This document shows positions 1 through 11,947 of a DNA stretch of 64,000 nucleotides, one piece after another. Origin of the DNA: Streptomyces sp. SID13031 (GTDB lineage: Bacteria; Actinomycetota; Actinomycetes; Propionibacteriales; Kribbellaceae); the NCBI RefSeq assembly GCF_010548305.1, contig NZ_JAAGLV010000010.1, positions 62,001 through 126,000 of the forward strand. Direction: 5' to 3'. The notes beneath the pieces were generated by a model. It had not been told where the DNA came from. It made no database searches and was given only the letters and a program-made list of their open reading frames with translations. Within the stretch, counting starts at the first letter, position 1. Each line of letters begins with the position of its first letter. Made by a program: the position numbers and the translations under genes.

Positions 1-465
1 ACCTCTGCAGGCACCCCTGCAGCCACGGCTCGACCGGCAGCGTCCGCCGGCGTAGCCGCCGAGTCTGCTGCGCCCGCCAGCCAGCAGAGCGCATCGGCCG
101 GCTTCACGACCTCCTCCAGTTTCACCTCCAGCAGTGCCGCGCCGGCTGCGGCGGAGACTGCGGCTTCCCGGGTCGTGGGCAGGCAGCATGCGGCCTTCGA
201 GGCGCATGATCTCGAGGCGTTCCTGGCGATGTACTCGCCGACGGCTCTGCTTCAGTTCGCCGACGGCCCGGTGATGCGGGGCCGGCGTTCCCTGCGTGAG
301 CACTACCGGCCGCAGTTCGAGGCGGGCGAGTGCAAGCGGGAGTTGGTGCAGCGGATGCTGGTGGGCGACTGGGTGGTCGAGCAGACGGTGACCAACCAGA
401 CCCCGACGGTCGCGCTCTACCAGGTGCAGGACGGCCTGATCACCGAGGTCCGCTTCCTAGCCTGA
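1..465 (+). CDS. NTF2/SnoaL-like domain protein, 5' end missing
   Basis: The reading frame is open from base 1 to the TGA at 463-465, so this is the C-terminal part of a longer protein rather than a short gene starting at the GTG at 175. The first ~58 codons are an Ala/Ser/Thr/Pro-rich linker. The last ~95 residues look like an NTF2/SnoaL-type alpha+beta barrel (a start like AAFEAHDLEAFLAMYSP, a GRRSLREHY segment and a closing beta strand). This fold is used by many small-molecule-binding enzymes and as an accessory domain, so function is unknown. It is convergent with the DUF1501 gene and shares a bidirectional hairpin with it. Confidence 0.7.
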   Translation, partial: TSAGTPAATARPAASAGVAAESAAPASQQSASAGFTTSSSFTSSSAAPAAAETAASRVVGRQHAAFEAHDLEAFLAMYSPTALLQFADGPVMRGRRSLREHYRPQFEAGECKRELVQRMLVGDWVVEQTVTNQTPTVALYQVQDGLITEVRFLA

Positions 466-480
466 CCCTCTGAATTCAGT

Positions 481-518
481 TCGAGCGCACTGCGACCAAC
501 CGGCCGCAGTGCGCTCGA
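481..518. terminator. Bidirectional terminator hairpin
   Basis: A perfect 14-bp inverted repeat (arms 481-494 and 505-518, 10-nt loop) lies in the 58-bp gap between two convergent genes. There is no clear T-tract, as is common for high-GC actinobacterial terminators. It probably serves both genes. Confidence 0.7.
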
Positions 519-523
519 GCCGT

Positions 524-1885
524 TCAGGCCATGATTCCCAGTGATGACGGCTTCCAGCCCGGGAAGACCTTGCCTGCCTGGGCTTCGCTGAGGCCGAGGC
601 GCCTCATCACGATCTCCGACAGCACGTCGCGATAGTCGTTGGTGCCGGGGACATCGCCCTGATCCAGTACTCCGGGCGCCAACCCTTCCCAGCGCCCGTG
701 GACGCCGCCCTTGACTCCACCGCCAAGAACCAGCGCCACCCCACCGTGCCCATGATCCGTGCCGCTGTTGGCGTTCTGCCCCACTCGCCGGCCGAACTCG
801 CTCATGGTGACCACCGTGGTGTTGTCGAGGTCAGGCCCGAGCTCAGCGGCGAAGGCGGCCAGTGCACCCGCCACTGTCTTCAGCGAGTTGGTCATGTCGC
901 CGCCGTCGACAGTGCCGAGGTCCGTGTGCATGTCCCAGCCACCCAGGTCGACAGTGGCCACCCGTACTCCGGCCTTGGCCTTGATCAACTGCGCCAGCGT
1001 CGCCAGAGCCGCACCGAACTCTCCGTCCGGGTAGCCGCGCTCCTTGGCCGGCTTCTCCTGCTGCTTCGCGTAGCCCTGCGCTTGCGCCGAAGCTTGCAAC
1101 GCGTCGAGCCCCTGCACACCCAGCGGATGGTCTATCCCGGTATAGAGCGTCTTCAGAGCCGCCATGGTCTGCGGCGCGACACCGTCGATGCCCTTGACGC
1201 TGAAGTCCTTCAACGAGCTCAGCATGATCGGGTTGGAGTCCCCGAGCAGCGACCGGCTCATCCGCGCGCCGATCCCCAGCCCGCGGAACGTAGTACCGGC
1301 TCCTAGCTCCTGCAGGACTCTGTCGAGCCAGCCGGACTGCACAGACGATCGTGCAGCCCCGCCTCGCTCCAGACAGTCCTGGGCCTGGAAGTGGCTGCGA
1401 GTCAGATCCGGCGTGGATACAGCCGGTACTGCGGCCAGCCGCCCCGCCGTCATCAGCGGCAGCAGTGGAGCAAGCGACGGGTGCATCCCGAACCCGCGCT
1501 GCAGGTTGAGCAGAGAAGCAGCCCGTACTGCGATCGACGGTCGGGCCTTGAGCAGCTCGGGATCATCGGCCGGCACCAGTACCGACAACCCGTCCATCCC
1601 ACCGCGCAGGAACACCACGATCAGCGTGCCACCCGCGTCAGCGCCGGGAGCGGCCCAGGAGACGCGGGTAGTCACCAACTGTGTCGTCATAGCGGCCACA
1701 CCCACCCCCAGACCACCAGCGAGCAAGCGACGCCGGGTGAAGCCTCTACTCCACTGCTCGTCCCTCTCCTCCGTATCGGCCGTCACTGCTGCGGCCTGAG
1801 CCCGCAGTACGGCGTCTGTCGGAGTGGGGCCGAGTCGTTGCCAGTCAGGGCAGTCGGGGTGCAGCGAAGCGAGTGTGTCTCTCAT
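524..1885 (-). CDS. DUF1501 family protein, Tat-exported
   Basis: 453-residue DUF1501 family member. I place the start at the ATG at 1885 (MRDTLASLHP) because a GAAGGAG ribosome site lies 9 nt upstream; the longer frame to 1960 would overlap the preceding gene. A twin-arginine motif (FTRRRLLAGG) followed by a hydrophobic stretch lies at about residues 49-75, an unusually long N-region before a Tat signal. The mature part has a sulfatase-like layout (FLRGGMDGLSVLVP near its start, later SEFGRRVGQNANSGTDHGHG, then GGGVKGG). DUF1501 proteins are commonly encoded next to DUF1800 proteins, as here, and the pair is translated from one transcript with a 14-bp gap. The substrate is unknown. Confidence 0.9.
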   Translation of the reverse strand: MRDTLASLHPDCPDWQRLGPTPTDAVLRAQAAAVTADTEERDEQWSRGFTRRRLLAGGLGVGVAAMTTQLVTTRVSWAAPGADAGGTLIVVFLRGGMDGLSVLVPADDPELLKARPSIAVRAASLLNLQRGFGMHPSLAPLLPLMTAGRLAAVPAVSTPDLTRSHFQAQDCLERGGAARSSVQSGWLDRVLQELGAGTTFRGLGIGARMSRSLLGDSNPIMLSSLKDFSVKGIDGVAPQTMAALKTLYTGIDHPLGVQGLDALQASAQAQGYAKQQEKPAKERGYPDGEFGAALATLAQLIKAKAGVRVATVDLGGWDMHTDLGTVDGGDMTNSLKTVAGALAAFAAELGPDLDNTTVVTMSEFGRRVGQNANSGTDHGHGGVALVLGGGVKGGVHGRWEGLAPGVLDQGDVPGTNDYRDVLSEIVMRRLGLSEAQAGKVFPGWKPSSLGIMA

Positions 1886-1899
1886 CGGTCGGTACTCCT

Positions 1900-3714
1900 T
1901 CAACGGACCAGGAACTGTGGGGAGTCGAGTACCAGGGCGACGACATGCCCCGCCTGCCACTCCATCCGCCCGTGGTCGACCCGGGCGGTGGCCTTGGCCC
2001 CGACGAACGTCGACAGGGCAGTGCGCTGGCGAGTGTCGGGGCGCTGTCCGATCAGGCGCTCACCCAGCCGGTCGAACCACACCTTGTAGGTGTCGCCCTT
2101 ACGGGGTTGCAGTGCGGCCGGGAGCTTCGCCCGCTTCATCCCCTCCCACCAGCCGTACGTCAGCGCGCGGTGCATCGACCAGCGCTCCAGCAGCTGGCCG
2201 GCTGATGCCCAGGCCGGTGCGACGTCGGGGTAGCCGTTGGGGGACGGCCAGGCGAGCGGTGCATGGCCGAGATTGTTGAGCTCCCAGTAGACGGCTTCCA
2301 GCCCCTTGGCGGTGGCCGGTCCGAACGGCAGATCGAGTGCACGCGCACTGCTCACCACATCCTCGAGCGGCCGCTTCGTCTTGCGCCCAAGGGAGTTCCA
2401 GAACTCGCTACTGCGGAACAAGGCGGTCAGCATCGGCAGGATGGCGGTGTTGTTGCGCAGATAGATCTGTGCGAGCCGGTTGACCAGCTCGGCCGGGGGA
2501 GAGTCGTCGACGAACCGTACGACGAGCTTGCGCGCGATGGTCCGCGCTGTCGCCGGATGCTTGGCCAGGTAGTCGAGATAGCGGTCACCAGTGGCCAGGC
2601 CGCCTTTGGCCGAGCTGTTGGCCGCAGTCCAGTCGAGCACCTTCACCCGGCCGGTCCGGTGCCGATCGGCGACGTACTCGAAGGCGCCTTCCTTGGTGGC
2701 GCCGCGGCCGCTCAGTACATAGGCGCTGGCCCGTACGTCCTTCTCTGTATAACCCGACGACACCCCGACCGTATGCAGTTCCAGTAGTTCGCGGCCGAGG
2801 TTCTCGTTGACGCTGTCGCGGGTGGAGGCGTCGTTGTCGAGGAAGCGCAGCATCGCCGGATGCCGCATCGCTGCCCGCAGCATGTCGCTGTAGCGGCCGA
2901 AGGCGTGCCGGCGGACCACCGACACCGCGTACTGCGGCGCGACGTCCCAGCCCCGGTCCGACGGCGTCGCCACGTGCAGGTGGTTGGCGAAGACATCCAC
3001 GACGACCTCGAACAGCTGCCTGCTGCCGAAGACCTGTCGGCCCAAGGTCGCGATCCCCGTGTGGAACATGGCCTCCCACGAGTACTCGGGGATCGACCTC
3101 CGAACAGTCGCGGGATCCGCACCGGCCAGAGTCACTGCCTTCCAGACCTGATCCCCGGCCGGGTCCTTGGCCATCGGCGACAGCTGAGCCGCCAGCCACT
3201 TGTCGATCCCGAGCCGCTCCAGACCTTGTACGTCGGACGGACGCGGGCCGAACGTCGCCCGGTTGAGCAGATGGCGACGGGCCTGGGCATCCGTCAGCGG
3301 ACCGCTTTTGCCGACCAACAGGCCGGGGGAGGTGCGACCTGCCTTGGCGGCGGCCGCATAGCCGGCGTACTCCTGGGGCTTGCCGGTCTGCCCGGTCGCC
3401 TTCGAGCCCTTGGCCGCAACGAAGCTGGAGTCGCGGTCCTCGCCGGCGAGGCTTGGTTGCTGGGCGACCCGGGCGCGAGCCGTAGTACCGGCTGGGTCTT
3501 TCCGGGGCGATGAAGCCAGGACGCGGTTCTGGAGGCTGTCGGGGCGGCTGGCGATCTCCACTGCCAACCCGCCGGCGGCCAGGGTGCCTGCGACGGCACC
3601 GATGGCCGCCCGGCGGGCCACCGGCGACAGGGTCCTTGGGGCGGGAGGACCTGGCGGCGGCTGCTCGTCCGCGGTGAGGCGGGGACGGTTCGAGGGGGCG
3701 GGACCTTGATCCAC
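1900..3714 (-). CDS. DUF1800 family protein
   Basis: 604 residues. The N-terminus has a Pro-rich cytoplasmic stretch, then a basic and hydrophobic segment (ARRAAIGAVAGTLAAGGLAV, about residues 33-53) that is probably a signal anchor. After a low-complexity linker comes the DUF1800 hallmark HLLNRATFGPRP near residue 150, then the helical domain with RELLELHTVGV (about 310) and GYTEKDV. Family function is unproven; it is usually paired with DUF1501 proteins, and here it is the upstream gene of that pair. Confidence 0.9.
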   Translation of the reverse strand: MDQGPAPSNRPRLTADEQPPPGPPAPRTLSPVARRAAIGAVAGTLAAGGLAVEIASRPDSLQNRVLASSPRKDPAGTTARARVAQQPSLAGEDRDSSFVAAKGSKATGQTGKPQEYAGYAAAAKAGRTSPGLLVGKSGPLTDAQARRHLLNRATFGPRPSDVQGLERLGIDKWLAAQLSPMAKDPAGDQVWKAVTLAGADPATVRRSIPEYSWEAMFHTGIATLGRQVFGSRQLFEVVVDVFANHLHVATPSDRGWDVAPQYAVSVVRRHAFGRYSDMLRAAMRHPAMLRFLDNDASTRDSVNENLGRELLELHTVGVSSGYTEKDVRASAYVLSGRGATKEGAFEYVADRHRTGRVKVLDWTAANSSAKGGLATGDRYLDYLAKHPATARTIARKLVVRFVDDSPPAELVNRLAQIYLRNNTAILPMLTALFRSSEFWNSLGRKTKRPLEDVVSSARALDLPFGPATAKGLEAVYWELNNLGHAPLAWPSPNGYPDVAPAWASAGQLLERWSMHRALTYGWWEGMKRAKLPAALQPRKGDTYKVWFDRLGERLIGQRPDTRQRTALSTFVGAKATARVDHGRMEWQAGHVVALVLDSPQFLVR

Positions 3715-3948
3715 GAGAGTTTCTCCAGGCGCGGGCGATGACTACGGCAGGTCCCCGTTATCAGGTCGTTACACCCGACGGGCGTGACTATGCCGCAAAC
3801 TCCGCCGTCCCGAACCGGCGTGGGCCGACCTTTACGCCGATCGGACATAAGGAATCCGAATGGTCCGGTCCGGCCGCGGCGAGAGTGCCGTCAGGGATCC
3901 GGTAGACTGGCAGTGCGGCTGCGCCTCTGCACTGCGCGGTGATCTGTT

Positions 3949-3977
3949 TTGACCGTGCTTGAGGCAGCCGCTAGTCT
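3949..3977 (+). promoter_or_regulatory. Promoter of rpsL-rpsG-fusA-tuf
   Basis: TTGACC at 3949-3954 and TAGTCT at 3972-3977 with exactly 17 nt between them is close to the housekeeping sigma consensus. It predicts a leader of about 185 nt before the rpsL GTG. Confidence 0.7.
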
Positions 3978-4102
3978 TAACGATCGTGCCCGGGTCATCC
4001 TGGGCCGTCATGCGTGCCCCTCGTATTTTTCGGGTCAGCGCGTGGCACGGGACTTCTGCCGACAAGTCAGAAAGTTTATGGCTTCGGCCTGTCCGTGCCC
4101 TC

Positions 4103-4126
4103 GCGACACACCCGACCGCGGGGGTC
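4103..4126 (+). promoter_or_regulatory. Conserved 24-nt leader block, rpsL copy
   Basis: These 24 bases are identical to 8711-8734 in the rpsJ leader, and both copies end exactly 43 nt before the start codon. The block includes GACC-GCGGG-GGTC, which can form a short hairpin (4 bp here, 6 bp in the rpsJ copy). Confidence 0.75.
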
Positions 4127-4169
4127 AGGTGCGCAGCAACCGACCGGACGACAGAAAGAGACCTACGCG

Positions 4170-4544
4170 GTGCCCACCATCCAGCAGTTGGTCCGCAAGG
4201 GCCGCCAGGACAAGGTGTCCAAGAACAAGACGCCGGCCCTGAAGGGTTCCCCTCAGCGTCGTGGTGTGTGCACGCGCGTCTACACGACCACCCCGAAGAA
4301 GCCGAACTCGGCCCTTCGTAAGGTCGCTCGCGTCCGCCTCACCAGCGGCATCGAGGTCACCGCCTATATTCCCGGAGTCGGCCACAACCTGCAGGAGCAC
4401 TCGATCGTGCTCGTGCGTGGTGGTCGTGTGAAGGACCTCCCGGGTGTCCGGTACAAGATCATCCGCGGTTCGCTCGACACCCAGGGTGTGAAGAACCGGA
4501 AGCAGGCTCGTAGCCGCTACGGCGCGAAGAAGGAGAAGAGCTAA
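4170..4544 (+). CDS. rpsL: 30S ribosomal protein S12
   Basis: 124-residue decoding-centre protein. The GTG at 4170 ([11 protein letters not shown]) is chosen because S12 proteins begin with PTI(N/Q)QLVR; the frame extends upstream without family similarity. The [11 protein letters not shown] segment carries the lysine equivalent to K43 and [10 protein letters not shown] carries the one equivalent to K88, both in the streptomycin-sensitive state. It is first in the str operon, and its TAA overlaps the rpsG ATG by one base. Confidence 0.98.
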   Translation: MPTIQQLVRKGRQDKVSKNKTPALKGSPQRRGVCTRVYTTTPKKPNSALRKVARVRLTSGIEVTAYIPGVGHNLQEHSIVLVRGGRVKDLPGVRYKIIRGSLDTQGVKNRKQARSRYGAKKEKS

Positions 4545-5014
4545 TGCCGCGTAAGGGTCCCGCCCCGAAGCGGCCGGTCATCATCGACCCGGTCTACAGC
4601 TCGCCGCTCGTCACCCAGTTGATCTCCAAGATCCTGGTCGACGGCAAGAAGCAGATCGCCCAGAGCATCGTCTACACGGCGCTCGAAGGCACCCGGACGA
4701 AGACCGGCACCGATCCCGTCATCACGCTGAAGCGCGCGCTCGACAACGTGAAGCCCAGCATCGAGGTGAAGAGCCGCCGCGTCGGTGGCGCCACCTACCA
4801 GGTGCCGATCGAGGTCAAGCCCAACCGCTCGACCACGCTCGCCCTGCGCTGGCTCACGTCGTACTCCCGCGCCCGTCGCGAGAAGACCATGTCCGAGCGT
4901 CTGATGAACGAGATCCTGGACGCGTCGAACGGTCTGGGTGCCGCGGTCAAGCGCCGCGAGGACACGCACAAGATGGCCGAAGCCAACAAGGCTTTCGCCC
5001 ACTACCGCTGGTGA
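4544..5014 (+). CDS. rpsG: 30S ribosomal protein S7
   Basis: 156 residues, the usual length. S7 nucleates assembly of the 30S head and contacts tRNA at the exit site. It starts [10 protein letters not shown] and ends with [12 protein letters not shown], both typical of actinobacterial S7. The ATG shares a base with the rpsL stop, so translation of the two is coupled. Confidence 0.98.
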   Translation: MPRKGPAPKRPVIIDPVYSSPLVTQLISKILVDGKKQIAQSIVYTALEGTRTKTGTDPVITLKRALDNVKPSIEVKSRRVGGATYQVPIEVKPNRSTTLALRWLTSYSRARREKTMSERLMNEILDASNGLGAAVKRREDTHKMAEANKAFAHYRW

Positions 5015-5017
5015 GCC

Positions 5018-5052
5018 GGGGCCCGATCCCGGGCCCCACCGTTCACTCTTTT
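5018..5052 (+). terminator. Attenuator-like hairpin between rpsG and fusA
   Basis: An 8-bp all-GC stem (arms 5018-5025 and 5030-5037, 4-nt loop) is followed ten bases later by a CTTTTT run ending at 5052. Since fusA follows at 5088 without an obvious promoter, this may be a partial terminator or an RNA-processing site that sets the S7 to EF-G ratio. Confidence 0.5.
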
Positions 5053-5087
5053 TGAAGCTAGACAGAAGCGAGAGGTAGACCACCGAG

Positions 5088-7199
<2,112 letters not shown>

Positions 7200-7269
7200 T
7201 CTCGCCCCGGACCAACCAACCCACAGCGCGTCGGCGTACGGCGTAAGTCAATTTTCCAGGAGGGCCCCA

Positions 7270-8463
7270 GTGGCTAAGGCGAAGTTCGAGCGGACTAAGC
7301 CGCACGTCAACATCGGCACCATCGGTCACATCGACCACGGTAAGACGACTCTTACCGCGGCGATCACCAAGGTGCTGCACGACAAGTACCCGACCCTCAA
7401 CGAGGCGTCGGCCTTCGATCAGATCGACAAGGCGCCGGAAGAGCGTCAGCGCGGTATCACCATCTCCATCGCGCACGTCGAGTACCAGACCGAGGCCCGG
7501 CACTACGCCCACGTCGACTGCCCCGGGCACGCGGACTACATCAAGAACATGATCACCGGTGCGGCCCAGATGGACGGTGCGATCCTGGTCGTCGCCGCCA
7601 CCGACGGCCCGATGCCCCAGACGCGTGAGCACGTGCTGCTCGCCCGCCAGGTCGGCGTGCCGGCGATGGTCGTCGCGCTCAACAAGTGCGACATGGTCGA
7701 CGACGAGGAGATCCTGGAGCTCGTCGAGCTCGAGGTTCGCGAACTGCTCTCCGAGCAGGAGTTCGACGGCGACAACGCGCCGGTCATCCACGTTGCGGCG
7801 GCCCCGGCCCTGCAGGGTGACGCGAAGTGGGGTGAGTCGGTCCTGAAGCTGATGGATGCGATCGACGAGTACATCCCGCAGCCGGTCCGCGAGATCGACA
7901 AGCCGTTCCTGATGCCGGTGGAGGATGTCTTCACCATCACGGGTCGCGGTACGGTCATCACCGGCCGGATCGAGCGCGGCGTGGTCAAGGTCAACGAGAC
8001 TGTCGACCTGATCGGCATCCGTGCCGAGAAGCAGACCACCACGGTCACCGGCATCGAGATGTTCCGCAAGCTGCTCGACACCGGTGAAGCCGGCGAGAAC
8101 GTCGGTCTGCTGCTTCGTGGCACCAAGCGCGAAGACGTGGAGCGCGGCATGGTCGTCATCAAGCCGGGCACCACGACCCCGCACACCAACTTCGACGCGT
8201 CGGTCTACATCCTGTCGAAGGAGGAGGGCGGCCGTCACACGCCGTTCTTCCAGAACTACCGGCCCCAGTTCTACTTCCGCACCACGGACGTCACCGGCGT
8301 CGTCACGCTGCCCGAGGGCACCGAGATGGTCATGCCGGGCGACAACACCGACATGTCGGTCGAGCTGATTCAGCCGATCGCCATGGAAGAGGGCCTGAAG
8401 TTCGCGATCCGTGAAGGTGGCCGCACCGTCGGCGCCGGCCGGGTCACCAAGATCCTCAAGTGA
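7270..8463 (+). CDS. tuf: Elongation factor Tu
   Basis: 397 residues; carries aminoacyl-tRNA to the ribosome. The GTG at 7270 ([12 protein letters not shown]) follows a full AGGAGG ribosome site at 7258-7263, which rules out the longer in-frame start overlapping fusA. G1 [11 protein letters not shown]3 DCPGHADY and G4 NKCDM are intact. It is the last gene of the str operon, followed by a strong hairpin. Confidence 0.98.
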   Translation: MAKAKFERTKPHVNIGTIGHIDHGKTTLTAAITKVLHDKYPTLNEASAFDQIDKAPEERQRGITISIAHVEYQTEARHYAHVDCPGHADYIKNMITGAAQMDGAILVVAATDGPMPQTREHVLLARQVGVPAMVVALNKCDMVDDEEILELVELEVRELLSEQEFDGDNAPVIHVAAAPALQGDAKWGESVLKLMDAIDEYIPQPVREIDKPFLMPVEDVFTITGRGTVITGRIERGVVKVNETVDLIGIRAEKQTTTVTGIEMFRKLLDTGEAGENVGLLLRGTKREDVERGMVVIKPGTTTPHTNFDASVYILSKEEGGRHTPFFQNYRPQFYFRTTDVTGVVTLPEGTEMVMPGDNTDMSVELIQPIAMEEGLKFAIREGGRTVGAGRVTKILK

Positions 8464-8473
8464 TTTCATGAGG

Positions 8474-8506
8474 TCCGCGAGGGCTCGCACGCTGAGCCCT
8501 CGCGGA
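8474..8506 (+). terminator. Terminator after tuf
   Basis: Perfect 13-bp stem (8474-8486 with 8494-8506) and 7-nt loop directly after the tuf stop. It separates the str and S10 transcription units. Confidence 0.8.
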
Positions 8507-8524
8507 TCTCTGCTTTAGCCTCGA

Positions 8525-8555
8525 TTGGCGTTTCGACGCCGATCTCTGGCACAAT
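8525..8555 (+). promoter_or_regulatory. Candidate promoter of the S10 operon
   Basis: TTGGCG at 8525-8530 and CACAAT at 8550-8555 are separated by 19 nt, slightly long. It lies just after the tuf terminator. Confidence 0.45.
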
Positions 8556-8710
8556 ATTCAGGTTGCTCAGGCGAGGTTGCCGGGGCGCGCCCCAGAGAGG
8601 TTTTTCTGGCCGGTGCGCCGGACCGGAGACCATGCCGAGGTCCGGTCCGAGACCGAGCCCCGATCTCCATCCCAGGGTCGAAAGTGTGTGGTGACGCGCG
8701 TGCCGCGTCC

Positions 8711-8734
8711 GCGACACACCCGACCGCGGGGGTC
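8711..8734 (+). promoter_or_regulatory. Conserved 24-nt leader block, rpsJ copy
   Basis: Identical to 4103-4126 in the rpsL leader and at the same 43-nt distance from the start codon. Here CCGACC (8720-8725) can pair with GGTCGG (8731-8736) around a GCGGG loop. Confidence 0.75.
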
Positions 8735-8777
8735 GGAGCGACAAAGACGAAGACGAAGAGAAGGACGTAGCGAAGCG

Positions 8778-9086
8778 ATGGCGGGACAAAAGATCCGCAT
8801 CCGGCTGAAGGCCTACGACCACGAGGTCATCGACAGTTCGGCGCGCAAGATCGTCGACACGGTGACGCGTACTGGTGCGAAGGTTGCTGGCCCGGTGCCG
8901 TTGCCGACGGAAAAGAACGTGTTCTGCGTCATCCGCTCGCCGCACAAGTACAAGGACAGCCGCGAGCACTTCGAGATGCGCACCCACAAGCGGCTCATCG
9001 ACATCATCGACCCCACGCCGAAGACCGTTGACTCGCTGATGCGTCTCGACCTCCCGGCCGGTGTCGACATCGAGATCAAGCTCTGA
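8778..9086 (+). CDS. rpsJ: 30S ribosomal protein S10
   Basis: 102 residues. The start [15 protein letters not shown] is typical of the family, and [19 protein letters not shown] matches the conserved C-terminal part. S10 is a 30S head protein that also joins NusB in antitermination. First gene of the S10 operon; it follows the long structured leader. Confidence 0.98.
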   Translation: MAGQKIRIRLKAYDHEVIDSSARKIVDTVTRTGAKVAGPVPLPTEKNVFCVIRSPHKYKDSREHFEMRTHKRLIDIIDPTPKTVDSLMRLDLPAGVDIEIKL

Positions 9087-9102
9087 GGGAAACGCGATAC
9101 CT

Positions 9103-9774
9103 ATGAGCCCCACACAAGGCAACACAGTCAAGACCACGCGAGGTCTGCTGGGCACCAAGCTCGGCATGACCCAGACCTGGGACGAGAACAACCGGGTCGT
9201 CCCCGTCACCGTGATCCAGGCCGGCCCGTGCGTGGTCACCGAGGTTCGTACCTCGGCCAGCCACGGCTACGACGGCGTGCAGATCGCTTTCGGCGACATC
9301 GACCCCCGCAAGGTGAACTCGCCGATGCGCGGCCACTTCGAGAAGGCCGGCGTGACTCCTCGCCGGCACCTGCTCGAGCTGCGGACCGCTGACGCCAGCG
9401 AGTACACGCTCGGCCAGGAGATCAAGGCCGAGGCGTTCGCCGCGGGCGAGATCGTCGACGTCTCCGCCACCAGCAAGGGCAAGGGCTTCGCCGGTGTCAT
9501 GAAGCGACACGGCTTCCACGGCCTCCGCGCCACCCACGGTGTGCACAAGAAGCACCGTTCGCCGGGTTCCATCGGCGGCTGCGCGACCCCCGGCCGCGTC
9601 TTCAAGGGAATGAAGATGTCGGGCCGGATGGGTCACGAGCAGGTCACCACGCAGAACGTGACGGTCCACGCGATCGACACCGAGCGCGGCCTGATCCTGG
9701 TCAAGGGCGCCGTCCCCGGTCCCAAGGGCGGCCTCGTGCTGATCCGCAACGCCGCGAAGGGAGCTACCAAATGA
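9103..9774 (+). CDS. rplC: 50S ribosomal protein L3
   Basis: 223 residues. L3 binds 23S rRNA near the peptidyl transferase centre. [11 protein letters not shown] lies near the N-terminus and the central loop [23 protein letters not shown] is present. I use the ATG at 9103 ([14 protein letters not shown]), 16 nt after rpsJ; the upstream in-frame extension overlaps rpsJ and is unlike L3. The stop overlaps the rplD start by 4 bp. Confidence 0.97.
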   Translation: MSPTQGNTVKTTRGLLGTKLGMTQTWDENNRVVPVTVIQAGPCVVTEVRTSASHGYDGVQIAFGDIDPRKVNSPMRGHFEKAGVTPRRHLLELRTADASEYTLGQEIKAEAFAAGEIVDVSATSKGKGFAGVMKRHGFHGLRATHGVHKKHRSPGSIGGCATPGRVFKGMKMSGRMGHEQVTTQNVTVHAIDTERGLILVKGAVPGPKGGLVLIRNAAKGATK

Positions 9775-10466
9775 GCACCGTTGACATCGTCGTCGTGAAG
9801 GGCGACAAGGTCAGCAAGAAGGGCTCCGCGGAGCTCCCCGCCGAGCTGTTCGACGTCCAGGTCAACATCCCGTTGATCCACCAGGTCGTCGTGGCCCAGC
9901 TGGCCGCCGCCCGTCAGGGCACCCACAAGGTCAAGCGCCGTGGCGAGGTGTCCGGTGGTGGCGCCAAGCCGTACCGCCAGAAGGGCACCGGCCGTGCCCG
10001 CCAGGGCTCGACCCGCGCGCCGCAGTTCACCGGTGGTGGCGTCGTTCACGGCCCCACGCCGCGTGACTACAGCCAGCGGACCCCCAAGAAGATGATCGCC
10101 GCCGCCCTGCGCGGAGCGCTCTCGGACCGGGCCCGTGAAGGCCGCGTCCTCGTGGTCGACCAGTTCGTCGACGGCGACGTGCCCTCGACGAAGACCGCGA
10201 AGAAGGTCCTCGCCGAGATCACCGAGTTCCTCAAGGTGCTCGTGGTCGTGGAGCGCGACGACGACGTGGCGCTGCTCAGCCTGCGCAACGTGCCGACCGT
10301 GCACCTGATCGCGGCCGACCAGCTGAACGCGTACGACGTGCTGTGCAACGACGCGATCATCTTCACCAAGGCATCGCTGGAGACGTTCGTCGCCGGTACG
10401 CCGAAGGGCAAGTCCGTCAAGGCTGTCGCGACGTCGACCGAAGCCGAGCAGGAGGTAGAAGCATGA
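9771..10466 (+). CDS. rplD: 50S ribosomal protein L4
   Basis: 231 residues. It has the extended loop that lines the exit tunnel ([19 protein letters not shown]) and the globular domain ending in [11 protein letters not shown] charged tail ([11 protein letters not shown]) extends beyond the E. coli protein. ATGA overlap with rplC; in E. coli L4 represses its own operon, but no such site was identified here. Confidence 0.97.
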   Translation: MSTVDIVVVKGDKVSKKGSAELPAELFDVQVNIPLIHQVVVAQLAAARQGTHKVKRRGEVSGGGAKPYRQKGTGRARQGSTRAPQFTGGGVVHGPTPRDYSQRTPKKMIAAALRGALSDRAREGRVLVVDQFVDGDVPSTKTAKKVLAEITEFLKVLVVVERDDDVALLSLRNVPTVHLIAADQLNAYDVLCNDAIIFTKASLETFVAGTPKGKSVKAVATSTEAEQEVEA

Positions 10467-10768
10467 GCCACGGAGTCAACAAAGACCCGCGGGACGTGCT
10501 GCTGCGGCCGGTCGTGAGCGAGAAGAGCTACGGCCTGCTGGATGAGCAGAAGTACACGTTCGAGGTCGCCCCGGATGCCAACAAGACCGAGATCAAGCTC
10601 GCGGTCGAGAAGGTCTTCAAGGTCCGGGTCACGTCCGTCAACACTCTCAACCGCAAGGGCAAGCGCCGCCGTACCCGTACGGGCTGGGGCAAGCGTCCTG
10701 ACGCCAAGCGAGCGATCGTCAGCCTCGCCGGCGACGACCGTATCGACATCTTCGGAGGCCAGTCGTAA
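10463..10768 (+). CDS. rplW: 50S ribosomal protein L23
   Basis: 101 residues. The ATG at 10463 ([23 protein letters not shown]) overlaps the rplD stop by 4 bp. RPVVSEKS and the [11 protein letters not shown] loop are L23 hallmarks. L23 sits at the tunnel exit and docks trigger factor, SRP and SecYEG. Confidence 0.97.
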   Translation: MSHGVNKDPRDVLLRPVVSEKSYGLLDEQKYTFEVAPDANKTEIKLAVEKVFKVRVTSVNTLNRKGKRRRTRTGWGKRPDAKRAIVSLAGDDRIDIFGGQS

Positions 10769-11601
10769 TGGGTATCCGCAAATACAAGCCGACAACGCCG
10801 GGCCGTCGTGGCTCGAGCGTGGCCGACTTCGTCGAGCTCACCCGTTCGACCCCTGAGAAGTCCCTGCTCCGCCCGCTGCCCAAGAAGGGCGGCCGGAACA
10901 GCTCCGGCAAGATCACCACCCGGCACCACGGTGGCGGTCACAAGCGGGCGTACCGCCTGATCGACTTCAAGCGGTACGACAAGGACGGCGTCCCGGCGAA
11001 GGTTGCCGAGATCGAGTACGACCCGAACCGCACCGCCCGGATCGCACTGCTGCACTACGTCGACGGCGAGAAGCGCTACATCCTCGCCCCGGCCAAGCTG
11101 GAGCAGGGCACGATCATCGAGAACGGCCCGGCGGCGGACATCAAGGTTGGCAACAACCTGCCGCTGCGCAACATCCCGGTCGGTTCGACGATCCACGCGG
11201 TCGAGCTTCGCCCCGGTGGCGGCGCCAAGATGGCCCGCTCCGCCGGCTCCAGCGTTCAGCTGATCGCCAAGGAGGGCCGGATGGCCACTCTGCGGATGCC
11301 GTCCGGCGAGGTCCGGATGGTCGACGTACGCTGCCGCGCCACCCTCGGTGAGGTCGGCAACGGCGAGCAGTCGAACATCAACTGGGGCAAGGCCGGCCGG
11401 ATGCGCTGGAAGGGCAAGCGCCCGACCGTCCGTGGTGTCGCGATGAACCCGGTCGACCACCCGCACGGTGGTGGTGAGGGTAAGACCTCTGGTGGACGTC
11501 ACCCGGTGTCCCCGTGGGGCCAGCCTGAAGGCCGCACCCGCGGCCGCAAGGAAAGCGACCGCATGATCGTCCGGCGCCGCAAGGCCGGCAAGAAGCGCTG
11601 A
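10768..11601 (+). CDS. rplB: 50S ribosomal protein L2
   Basis: 277 residues, full length. L2 supports subunit association and the peptidyl transferase centre. [19 protein letters not shown] near residue 50 and the C-terminal [25 protein letters not shown], which includes the conserved histidine, are present. Its ATG shares one base with the rplW stop. Confidence 0.98.
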   Translation: MGIRKYKPTTPGRRGSSVADFVELTRSTPEKSLLRPLPKKGGRNSSGKITTRHHGGGHKRAYRLIDFKRYDKDGVPAKVAEIEYDPNRTARIALLHYVDGEKRYILAPAKLEQGTIIENGPAADIKVGNNLPLRNIPVGSTIHAVELRPGGGAKMARSAGSSVQLIAKEGRMATLRMPSGEVRMVDVRCRATLGEVGNGEQSNINWGKAGRMRWKGKRPTVRGVAMNPVDHPHGGGEGKTSGGRHPVSPWGQPEGRTRGRKESDRMIVRRRKAGKKR

Positions 11602-11616
11602 TAGGAGCCGGACAGA

Positions 11617-11898
11617 ATGCCACGCAGCCTGAAGAAGGGCCCGTTCGTCGACCACCACCTGCTCAAGAAGGTGGAGGTGCAGAACGAAAAGGGCACCAAG
11701 AACGTGATCAAGACCTGGTCGCGCCGATCCATGATCATTCCGGACATGATCGGCCACACGCTCGCGGTGCACGACGGCCGCAAGCACGTCCCGGTGTTCG
11801 TCACCGACGCGATGGTCGGGCACAAGCTCGGCGAGTTCGCACCGACCCGGACGTTCAAGGGTCACGAGAAGGACGACCGCAAGGCACGGCGTCGCTGA
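11617..11898 (+). CDS. rpsS: 30S ribosomal protein S19
   Basis: 93 residues. [19 protein letters not shown] and [21 protein letters not shown] are diagnostic. S19 lies in the 30S head near the A-site finger. It starts 15 nt after rplB with a GGAG site. Confidence 0.97.
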   Translation: MPRSLKKGPFVDHHLLKKVEVQNEKGTKNVIKTWSRRSMIIPDMIGHTLAVHDGRKHVPVFVTDAMVGHKLGEFAPTRTFKGHEKDDRKARRR

Positions 11899-11947
11899 CC
11901 TCGGTCAGTGACTACGCGCAAGCAACCTACGGAGAGATTCGAACATC

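Larger units (their letters stand above)
3715..4169 (+). other. Intergenic region: str operon promoter and leader
   Basis: 455 bases without a gene between the divergent DUF1800 gene and rpsL. It contains a 7-bp inverted repeat (GCAGTGC at 3910-3916, GCACTGC at 3929-3935), a consensus-like promoter at 3949-3977 and the conserved leader block at 4103-4126. A second possible -10 (TAGACT) lies at about 3903-3908. ATG-initiated frames here are short and do not look coding. Confidence 0.7.
8464..8777 (+). other. Intergenic region: tuf terminator, S10 promoter and leader
   Basis: 314 bases without a gene. In order it holds the tuf terminator (8474-8506), a promoter candidate (8525-8555) and a leader of about 215 nt containing the 24-nt block shared with rpsL (8711-8734), then an A/G-rich stretch before the rpsJ ATG. 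Confidence 0.75.
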
